Shown: piece by piece, positions 54,199 to 64,000 of the stretch | Numbering within the stretch: position 1 is the stretch's first letter | Layout: the number at the start of each line of letters is the position of its first letter | DNA from: Trametes villosa | Lineage: Eukaryota; Basidiomycota; Agaricomycetes; Polyporales; Polyporaceae | Assembly: GCA_002964805.2 (NCBI GenBank) | Contig: PUDQ02000001.1 | Location: 9,324,001 to 9,388,000 of the forward strand | Length of the DNA: 64,000 nucleotides | Direction of reading: 5' to 3' | Notes under the pieces: model-generated | The model's input: only the letters and a program-made list of their open reading frames with translations | Databases searched by the model: none | What the model was told of the DNA's origin: nothing | Position numbers and translations under genes: made by a program

Positions 54199-57100
54199 GC
54201 CCTGGAAGGTGACTGTTGAATTTCACCGCCATACTGAGTCTCGAGTGTGCTCATGCGCAGCATTATAGGCAGTCCTCTATTACCAGCTCCGGGCGCGCTG
54301 GGCTATGCCGTCCACGCTGGAGGGACGCGGTGGTCCACTCGGACGGGCTCGGATTCGTCCACGCTACCCATCTCTGTACTCTCGCTTTCGCATCCACAGT
54401 TGTGTTTCCTCGGCCCCTCTCCACGCTTCTATCCGCTACGACGCGCTCGCTATATCATTCTTGACTACGTACTCGACCATGCTGCATCTCGCTTTCCCCA
54501 TTATGTCCAAGATAGCTCGAGAGCCAGTGCCAGCCGCAACATACATACTATCCGCGCGCACCGCAAGCCAATCACGCCGCTACAAGGGATCTCACGGCGC
54601 GCTGAGATCCTCGGTCCTCAACAGACAGGAAGTCCACGCGCTCGGCCACACGGACCGCGTTTCGAGAACTGAGTGGACTGCGGGCGCGCTGCGAGTCAAA
54701 CCCGGAATGCCCGTCGCCGTAGTCCGTTGTCGCACCGAGACCGCTACATCGAGGACCGGGAGTCCTTGTGTGTATGCTCTGCGTACTAAGCTAGTGAGCG
54801 AGGACAAACGGCAGGAGCGGAAACTTACGCAGTAGGTGACTGCCGCAGAGGCGGGAGCGTACATTCGCATCCGGCCGCGGAGTGGTTCTTCAGAGTCCCA
54901 TTGAACGCCTGGACGCCTGGACGTGAGAAAGCGGCTCGTGATTCGCATGGGGCTGCTCACAAACACAGACGTACCGGAGTAGTTATGCGTTGATTGGAAC
55001 GCGGCCGTCCGCACATCCGGAGGCGACGACACCCGCGCCCGAGTTTGTTACTCTGAGGATACCACTGGCAGGCGTGCTAAGACACCATCTCGGAGAGGCT
55101 GGGCTGCCCACACAAAGCGTACCGGGAGTTCCAGACCGAGAGTCATCTGGAAATTGCACGTATCAGCCTCAGATGGCGAGGTATCCTGAATAAACGTACC
55201 GAGAGCAATGTGCGTATCTCGACAAGACCTGGGAGGGACACTTTCGCTTCCTGCGGAGGACAGCCTCGTGACTGTCGGGCATGCTGTCCAGTGTCGCATC
55301 TACCCCAATGGTGATAGAACGTGCTAGTTCGAGCCGCCCGTTGGGGACGGCGCGAGGCGTGAGGCAGAACGTTTTGCTACGATACCTCGTCTCCTACAGC
55401 CTGTGGAAATGGTCTGACTGTTCCCGGACGAGCATGTATCCCATGTGTAGCGCAGCGAGATGCAGGCGTAAGAACGTGCACATCGCAAAGGCCGCGGGCT
55501 GAGATTGACCTGCGCGACGTCATTCTACTAGAAAATTTCGCTTCTCAATCTTCGTCATGGTATGAGGGTGGAATCTACGTACCCGCTGATCGTCTCTCTC
55601 ACCATCCCGGGAGACCTTGCACTGCGTGATACCCGGTCTGGAGAGGGGTCAATCAGCACTTGATACTCTACCAGCCGAGCCACGGAGGAGTACGCAAGGA
55701 GCCTTCAGGATCTCGCCGAATACTCGCGATGGAAGACCCACTTGAAGAGTACCTACTGCGGTCCCAATCTCGACTTGCTTGTAACGCACTCGTCTAGTGA
55801 ATCTCACTAGTCGTCGCTTGAAGGATATCATCCACGAGTTCGCATTGTGGGACCTTATTTTGAGCACACCAAGCGTCCGGCCAGGAGGCTTGAGGCGCTG
55901 TGTGGTCCGGCATGGTAGCAGAGACGGTGGCAGGACAAGCAGAGCCTGGTGGCTGCTGCCACCAGTCGGAGTCTGCGGCGCTTTCGGCCAGCGGCGTTCG
56001 GTGCTGCGGTCCGATGGAAGACAAACACCGTAACAAGCGCCCGGGATGCCAACTTGCACCGCGACGGCCACGTCCTCGACAGGCAGGTCCTTCTTCCAGC
56101 TACTGGTATTCGTTCAGCGCGTAACATATTACTCACTCACTCGCTCACCGACAACTCTCGTATCAGGGACGATCTACGTAGCAGCAGGTGCAACGCAAAA
56201 GCGTCGGACATCGCCATTCGCTGTGTTCTGCTGCCGCTGCCTGTCACAGAATTTAAACTTTGCTGCGGAGTCCTTGCTTGACGCCTTAGGCTCTTCCATC
56301 TTCTCGGCTCTCTGGTGTCTTCCTCCATCTCCTTGTATCCTCTACACTCTGAGGCCTGATGTGCTCCTCCCCAACGATGCGGCATCAACTTGCGCTCTTG
56401 CCTCTGAATCGCCACTGCTGTGATCTACTGTGCTCCACACGCCCCCGGCCATTACGCACTCAACCCCTCTGATCTGACGGACACGCCCTCAGATGAGGCT
56501 GTATACCATGGCAGCGCGACTGGCTCGTATGGAGCGAAGAGGGTAGTACGGTACGTGTACTTCTTCGCGGACATGTCTCGCGTAATTGCGCATGCTGCTG
56601 TGCCCTCCTCCTCCCTATCTCCTACCCCGTGTAAGTGTTTGATCATCATATTCTCAATTCGCACGTCCCTGTCCTCCTCCACCGCTCGTGCAGCTACATC
56701 GTGCGTGCGTCTGTCGTATTGCTTTGCTGTGGCAGGTGTACTCTGGCCTGCAACCAGGCTAGCGTTACCTATCCCTGTGCGGCATCGTCTGGAAGCGATT
56801 GTCTCGCTGGGTCAAGCCCGACCCCTGTGTCGCTTCTAGTCAACTCTCCTGATTTTATCTCCGGCCCACGGCATCTCCAGCGAGGTCCTCCCGTACCTGG
56901 GAACGCAACCCGCGACCCCCGCTCTCGGGATACCAGCGTGCCGTCTCATCTACCACCGTTCCACGTGAGGTACGTCCATACAATTCCTTGGATCACGTTC
57001 ACTCTTAGCTGCCGTTGTGCTGACGCCACGAGGCCAACGCTTGCCCGCCACCGCCGTCATCGGCTTGCGTGGAATTGATAGAGGCGTCTCAATGGACGAC

Positions 57101-60100
57101 GATTCCGTTCTCGTGCAAGCCTGGCTCGGAGCAGATCCGCGAGATCATCGACCACGACCAGACAACCAGCGAGCGCCAGGGTGTCGGCGCGACGGTATCG
57201 GGACATACTTGGAGGCTCTGCATCGTATGATGGGAACGCGACGACAGGCGGGGCGGGAGAACGGTAAGCTCCTCAACCTACCTCACACGCCGCTCCCCTC
57301 GTACTGACTGCCAACGGCTTGCAACCCTCACCCCCTCAAACGCAGGTTCAACTGCCGTAGCAATGACAATAGGTTCAGCATGAACTCGCTCGCCTCGCCC
57401 ACCTCTCCACGAACTTGCTCGTCTTGCCCACCATCATCACCGTCATGACCTCCGGCCGGAGTTCCTTCATCCCCGTGGCCGAGTCTATTCTTTTGCCCTC
57501 TGGGCGGTCCTTCCCCTCCACCGCCATGCGGACAGGCTCCACCCCTGGGGAGAGGCGCTACTCCTCTGCGTCGACGCCGGCGCCGCGGGAAGGGACGGAG
57601 GTCGTCGTGCGCCCGGCTCGCGGAGGTTCGAGATGCTCACGCCGCCTCGGAGCCCTCTCGCACGCGTGCTCAATAAGCACGTCGACCGCCTGCCACCCGC
57701 TGCGGGTCGCGAAGTCCTTGGGGACGAGCTCCTCGTTGTTCGATGGTGGGTCGTGCGGCTGGCTCCCGGGGTTCCTCATCAGGCGCCGGAAGACGAGCTG
57801 CGAGTCCCGCGGGACGACGACGTTGTTAGTCGGCACGGCACGGCCGAGTCCGCGGCCCTCGTATTCTTGGCTGCCTTCTCGCGTGGTGAAAGCGGCACTT
57901 GGTTCGCGATGGTCGAGTGGCCGGTGCTCGGTGACGAGTTGGACTTGGAGGACACGTAGCTGTCATCACCATCCGCGCTCTCGCGGTCGTCGGGCTTGGT
58001 AGCCACGGCGGAGACCGCGGGCGCCGATGTCTCGCCCGTGACCCGGAGGGGCTGAGGGCGCGCCTTCGCCATGATGAGCCCAGGTGGAGGAGAGACTCAT
58101 TCGAAGCCGGGGTCACCTTGACGAAAGGCGAAGAGACAGCGCGGTTGCCGCTTAGGACGGAGTTGTTGCCGGCACGCCTCCACGAGACGGCGGAGTCCGA
58201 CTTGGACGGAGCGTTCGTGGGGTTGACGTGGCCGTTCGCGGTGGTGCCGTCGACTTACCCCCCAACGAGGTGCCCCCGCTGATTGCCGTGGTATAGCGAA
58301 TCGATATCGCAAGCACATACCTGCATCTTGGAGCGGTGACGGGGACAGGAAAGGGCTGGAACTGCCACCTCTGATGCACTGAAGGCGTTGATGTGCCTGC
58401 GAGGCAAGTGCCTCGGCATCGACAACTACGACGAGGGCAGCGTGTGCTCGTAGGCTGCACTCCAACCATGTCTTCAAGGTACGTGCACTGGAACGACGTT
58501 TCGAGCTTGCGCTGACCGGCATCACGACAGGCTGCGCGGCGCTCATTGCCCGCTCTTCCGTTCGCATCCGCAAGGCTCAACGACAAGCATGCTCTGTTCT
58601 CCGCCATCGCCCGTGCTCTCGTCTAAGTTCGTCGACATTGCGAAAATCGGCCGTCGGCGCACGCGACTTCCTCGACAGCGCTCGATGTTGCGGGATTGCT
58701 CGAGCGCCACGACCCGTCCGAGCGCGTGGTGCGCCTCTGCAGCACGCCCTACAGCAGCGGGAGCCGTTTGATCCGCCCGTCCGGCACACAATGTCCGCGG
58801 ACGAGGTGGCTCTGCGCCGCTAAACCGGGTTCGCGCACAGATTGCGATGGTTCTGCAACCATCGTTGGCTGACTGCTGGCGGACACCCCAGGCACGCTGC
58901 CCACAGGCACCACGTCGAAACGATCTACTCTGTGCTGAATAGCCTGGACCTGGAAGCGACGTGACACAGCCGACGGAGGACACTACTTTGGCGATCTCGT
59001 GGCTTGGCAGCTTCTAGGTCATACACTCCTTCGGCTCTACCACTCGTTTGCGACCCCCCGCACAAGGACACTTCATCCAAGCTGCGCGTACCAATGGACG
59101 TAGACCTCCCGCGCGCGCGGCGTGAACAGTAGTAGGCGCAATCTAGCGCTGCTCTCCCCTACCTTACGTACGCAATGAGCTCGCGATATGCCTCCCCCTC
59201 GCGCTGTCGGACTGGTACTCGCGTTGCTTTGTACACTCATAATATCTTGGCAGAATTGGCTTGTATATTCTCTTTACGCCTGCCTGAGATGTATGGGGAG
59301 ATTCAGACGACCTCCGTATGCACGAATAACAAAATACATCTGCGCGTACAGGATGTGCGCCAGCGACGAACAGCGCCAGAAGCGACTCCATGCACGGAAT
59401 CCCTGCAAGAAGGTCTCAAGCTTCAAGCTTCAAGCTTCAGACCTTGCTGCCAGCTCGCAACAGCGACACAATGCCCGAGGAATTCTCGGCGAATGCGCAT
59501 CGGCCGCTGTCGAACAGCGTCTTCCGCTTCACGATCGCGACCATGTCCCAATGTACAGCCCTTTTTCGCACCCGCCCACGCCCAACTGACCACCGCCCAC
59601 CACGTACCTTTCGCCCGCGACTGCGACAGCTTGTTCCATTCGATCATACGCCTAACGTTCGGACGAATTAGCGACTGAGAGGTACAGAGAGGGCAGAACG
59701 ACATACCGCAGTAGGGTTGACGCGCCGCTATCTCACCAGCTGACCACCCGTGTTTCCGTTCCGGTGGAGCGCGCCCTGTATCTCCGCTCGCACGAACTCG
59801 AGCAAGCCGAACCGGGCGCGCGGCGTCGGAAGCTTGCGCGGGAGCGGCGAAGAAGGAGCGGAGACGTTCGTGTCGATGATGATAAGAATGACGCGAGGGC
59901 CGGTCGGGGAGGGCAGGTGCGCATGCGCAGTCAACTGCAACGTGGTGCTCGATGAGTGCATCCGGAGGGAGCCTGGATGAGGCGCGGAGGGAAGAGGCGA
60001 GCGCGTACCAGCCCATCGTGCATAGCCTGTTGCGCACACGACCACGTTTTAGCGTTTCGGACCGGCTTGTCATTTGCGCCTCTGGACTAAGCTCTGGCCG

Positions 60101-61263
60101 GTCGCTCGCATCGTGTCTGAACCCGTAGATCCGCAGTACGGGCCTTGGAAGTTGCACCTGAACCCCGCGACCATCACCCTCCTCTGACACCGCTGCAGAG
60201 CGTAATGCGCACGGCGAGAGCACAATCGTTGTTCAGTTCTTGCCCCAGATCTCGCGGTGCGCTCACAAGCGCGAGCTTCCTCAGTCGCTGCATCGCGCGC
60301 GCCGAGGGCGACGCGGAGCCGCACTAGGTGGCGATGTGTTAAGTATCATCGATTTTGCACTCAAACCTCGAGCGCAGGAAAGACGTACTGAAGCGGCCTA
60401 AGCCGAGCACTTCCGCTGCTCTGCGGTGCGCACGCATTGCACAAGGTCGTTGGTGCCGCTCCCGTACTGGCAATCCAAACCCCCGGACCCCGAAGGACCA
60501 GTGAGCGGACGTACGCTACCATACCACAGATGACGCACCGTTACATTCGTCAATTCCCGATTCTATACCCGCCCCGCCAAGCAGTCCTTCGGATACGCCG
60601 GCTTGGCATTCGCCTCCGCGATGGTTCAAGACGCGTCAAGGAGAGTAGGCCCAGGATGGTAAGATAGCCCGGGCGAGCGAACGAGACCAGTGCAGTTCCC
60701 CTAGGAACTTGCGCGACGTTCCTGAGCACAACAGAGCTGGTCGGTGCCATACTGAAGGTGCTCACACGACGAGGTGCCAGTATACGGCAGATAGCCTGGC
60801 CGGGGGAGGCTACCAGGTGAGTATTCATCCTAACGACTTCCAGGAACTGTCAGGCGTACCTTGACGTACCTCCTGAGCGACTGGTTCCTGACAGTGACCA
60901 CCGGCACATCGCCCAAGCTCGCTTCGTGGTGTGTGCTTGGCGTAGTATCGCAGTGTATAGTAGCATGGGTACAGCAAACCATTGTGTTAGTTGTCGCTTG
61001 CGCGGTAATCGCGCGGACGACATGGACGTTCGAGCTCAACGGCCGCGGGCGATGCCAGCTGGGACAGTGACGTGCAGGCGCCTGCGCTGCCATCCGGCGT
61101 TTAGCCCTTCGCTCGAGCATCATCACACAACTTGAACGGCCAAATTTTGGAGTGGCGCGTCTCCGTCATATTGGTACGTGCACCGTCGCCCAGAGATGCA
61201 GATCACTGACAAACCTCTTTATGCGACCGCGCTGAAAATCTCTCAATCTCGACATCTTAGACT
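54199..61263. other. Seven-kb stretch between the HET genes, no named gene
   Basis: Open frames are short and mostly lack motifs. Two stretches look coding by codon pattern: minus strand 57560-57920 (with EYEGRGLGRAVPTNNVVVP, then LVFRRLMRNPGS) and plus strand 58640-58822 (with QQREPFDPPVRHTMSADEV). Neither can be extended to a full gene or assigned to a family, so they are probably remnants. A 9-bp unit (CTTCAAGCT) is repeated in tandem near 59420. No transposon ends or RNA genes were seen. Confidence 0.4.
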
Positions 61264-64000
61264 ATGTGGTTCTTACATACGACGACATACGAGCTGAAGG
61301 AATATTCCACCGCGCCCGAATCTTACGCTATCCTCTCGCATCGATGGGAGGCGCAGGAGGTGGACTTCGCCAATCTCAAGGAGCGGAGCGGGCTGCTAAA
61401 GGAGGGAAAGACGTGGGCGCCGAAGGAGGCGAAAGAAGAATCTTGGCAGAAGATCCAGCGCGCTTGCCAGTTTGCGTGGAGGGACGGATCCGGCTTCGAA
61501 TGGATCTGGTTGGACATGTGCTGCATCGACAAGACGAGCAGCGCCGAGCTCCAGGAGGCCCTCAACTCGATGTTCGCCCTCTACCGCGACGCGAAAGTCT
61601 GCTTCGCGTATCTCAAGGACGTCTCTGCAGGGGCGAAGGATCTGAAGACCGAGAGTTCGGCGTTCTGGAAGAGCGTCTGGTTCACCCGCGGCTGGACGCT
61701 GCAGGAGCTCATCGCGCCGGCGGCCGAGCGCCTCGTCTTTCTATACGCAGATTGGACTCGCATCGGCACCCGCGCAGAGCTTGCCGCGACCGTTGCGGAG
61801 ATCACGAACATCGACCGCAGGCTGCTGGAGGCGAAGTCCGACGACGCAAATCGGCTCGACTTCTCCAGGTTCAGCATCGCGGCGCGCATGTCTTGGGCCA
61901 GCAATCGGATGACAACTCGGAAAGAAGACCGGGCGTACTCTCTCGTTGGTTTGTTCGATGTCAGCATGTCTATCATCTACGGCGAGGGCGAGGAGAAGGC
62001 GTTCTGGCGCCTCCAACTCGAGATAATCCGACAGTCCCCGGACCAAAGCGTCTTTGCCTGGGCCTCCAATATCGGGTTGCGCTATGCCCCTGCTTTGTGC
62101 GCTCCGACAGATCTATTTAGCACCTGCCGTTCTGCGACTAGCGCCTATCCTCGCAACCTGCTCGCATCGAGTCCCACCGCCTTCTTTGGCTGCTCAGACG
62201 TTATCACTACTGCCGGCCATAGCCTGACAACGGATCTTGGGCTGCAGCCCCTCAAGGAGCCCCATTTCTCCCGCACAAACTACGGCATACGAATCCAGCT
62301 CCCGCTCCTCCCCACAGGAGTTCCAAACATTTTTCTGGCGGCTCTAGCGTGCCAGGATGGCACGTCCTGGCGGGCTCTGGCATTACAGCAGATGGAGGGT
62401 GACAAGGCATACGTGCTCGTCGACTGGCCCGCTACCGGTCCCCAGCAGCTCAGAATCATTGACCTCCCACCTCGAATGTCCGACTCCGTGGACTTGGATC
62501 CGTATGAGTGGCGGGAGGAGACTATTTACATCCACTGGCAACCTACAGAACTCCCCTCTCCTTTGCAGCGAGGTGAGTAGACTCTCATCATGCTAAACAT
62601 CTCGCAGAATGAGGGATTACTACATACTGTTCCAGGACATGGCCTATCTACGGCGCCACACGGTGAGCCGAGAAACTCCACTCAGCACGGCAACCGCCGT
62701 GCATGGATGCATGCATGCGCGGTCGCACTCTCTGCCTTCCCAGACCGGTATGCACTGCAAAAGGAGCTGGACCAATCAACGATAAACCGTGTTCATCTTG
62801 CAATGTCCGACGCATTGGATATGTTGATAAAGTGCTCGCCAATGCACGTCAGTGAGTAAGGCGCTATGTGTACCTATGCGTTGCTCTGATGATAGGCTAC
62901 AGATATACGCACCGCTTATGAGCAAGCACAAACAGCGGCTACTACGGAGAAGCCCTCGTTCCTGCGTCAAACACTCATATTTCTGCAGCTGGCACAGGCA
63001 TCGCTGATACTATATTATGTCCGGTGCGTCCGGAAAGGACTACGCGCAGTGACATTATATTGATGCTGGAATTATACTTAGGCAACAAATGTACCATGGG
63101 CCCCGTTCTTCTCGCAGCACGAAAACAAGCTCGTACAATGATGAAGAACCGTCTAGCGGTAAGCGCAAGTACATGCACTCCTTGTACCCCTAAGTAATCC
63201 TATACGGATTTTGCTCGGGGGTCTATCACCGCCTCGCCAAGACGAGGACACGATCATGCACCTTGGTAGCCTGATAGAGGTTTGCGCCGTGGAGTCTCAG
63301 GAAGGTACGCACCTTGAACAAGCAACGATGAGCAATTGCTGATGATCGATTAAATTCAGGCTATTCTGCGAGGAAACAAGAGTGGAAGGTGAATACTCGG
63401 GCACCTACACGGTCCTCATGGCTGATGATATGTTTTCTAGGATGAACTTGAAAGAATTCAAGGCGAACTACATAGATGCGGTGAGCGCGAGTCTGATGCG
63501 AGGCTGAACTTATCGGAAGAACTGAGGATAAGACTAGGCCATGAGTCCACCCTCTTCTTTTTGGGGAGGGCGCTCGATCTTCTTCCACCGCGGACCAACC
63601 AATCTGACGCAGGAACACCGAGCCACCCGTCCACTCAGGCCCGCCTCATACGCCTAGCCACTTCCGCCTTGATGACGAACAATTTTGCACAAGTCGGGTC
63701 CAGCTACCGTGGTACAGGCCTCGCCGGTGATGCACAATACACACAGCTGGGTCAAGTACTGAGGAGAAACCAGATTGCTTTCTATTTTAGGCTATACCAC
63801 GCGCCGACGCACAGTGTTAGGCGACGTCGAACCCGATCAAGCCCAGTCAAGTCAGAGGTCCACCCCGGTCTTACCGATGCCAACTCATACGAGGAGATCA
63901 CGGATCCTGTGAGCGCTGTACTCAGTTTGCTCCAATGCAGTACTCATGCGCCGTCTGTAGGATATACGGCGGATCTGGAAGGCAATGGTAGGTCTTTTGT
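61264..64000 (+). CDS. HET2: HET-domain gene, intact where visible (cut by window edge)
   Basis: Exon 1 (61264-62572) encodes MWFLHTTTYELKEYST and a complete HET domain: ESYAILSHRWEAQEVDFANL, FEWIWLDMCCIDKTSSAELQ, SVWFTRGWTLQELIAPAAE. It is followed by DRAYSLVGLFDVSMSIIYGE and SPDQSVFAWASN. Exon 2 (62636-62851) and exon 3 (from 62903, IRTAYEQAQTAATTEKPSF) match HET1 in position and phase. Later exons are recognisable by alignment to HET1: one spanning about 63260-63300 (LIEVCAVESQE), one from about 63361, and one ending at about 63909 (EEITDP). The EF-hand and ZZ parts would lie beyond the edge. The start has no upstream in-frame alternative. Likely role: non-self recognition leading to hyphal cell death. 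Exon borders after exon 3 are uncertain. Confidence 0.85.

Noticed and set aside
59415..59445. Tandem CTTCAAGCT units as a regulatory or protein repeat
   Set aside because: Only about three units and no gene context; left as a minor tandem repeat.

Overview
The window looks like a filamentous basidiomycete (Agaricomycete, polypore-like) chromosome segment. Genes are split by many 45-65 nt GT..AG introns. The gene content fits this group: KDZ transposases with CxC cysteine clusters, a TET/JBP dioxygenase, a BED-finger hAT transposase and HET-domain genes. No rRNA, tRNA or CRISPR array was seen. Coordinates of exon ends come from reading by eye and may be off by a base or two.

Layout. The left flank (1-5413) holds the 5' end of a hAT transposase gene (minus strand, cut by the window edge) and about 4 kb with nothing I can assign. 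Positions 5414-46439 are, as I read them, one nest of transposons five levels deep. Level 1 is a non-autonomous LTR retrotransposon on the minus strand with two 705-bp LTRs (5414-6118 and 45735-46439), a broken gag and an antisense zinc-cluster gene. Level 2 is a 33.5-kb DNA transposon (about 7871-41374) that splits that antisense gene. It carries an intact 1096-aa KDZ transposase, an intact 514-aa TET/JBP dioxygenase, a frameshifted RNase H1-N-terminal-like gene and an intact 852-aa accessory gene. Level 3 is a second DNA transposon of 19.5 kb (17987-37531, perfect 8-bp target duplication ACATAATC). It sits between the two divergent genes of level 2 and carries an intact CxC5/CxC6 KDZ-type transposase, an intact 576-aa SAP-like protein, and decayed passenger genes: an RTC4-like pseudogene, an aldehyde dehydrogenase pseudogene and retrotransposon pieces. 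Level 4 is a diverged copy of the level 1 LTR family (from 20357). Level 5 is a 2828-bp element (23418-26245) that is a palindrome along its whole length and interrupts the level 4 gag.

The right flank (46440-64000) carries two paralogous, co-oriented HET genes. HET1 (47232-54198) can be followed through HET, EF-hand and ZZ zinc-finger regions. It is broken by a 758-bp solo LTR flanked by GGCAC duplications and probably by a frameshift. HET2 (61264 to beyond the edge) is intact as far as it is seen. The 7 kb between them holds no gene I can name.

How it fits together: level 2 pairs a cut-and-paste transposase with a predicted 5-methylcytosine oxidase and has very CpG-dense subterminal repeat arrays, which suggests an element that may reset methylation at its own ends. 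Level 3 shows that such elements carry cargo. Its passengers are far more decayed than the almost identical level 1 LTRs, so they probably arrived inside a moving composite and did not decay in place.
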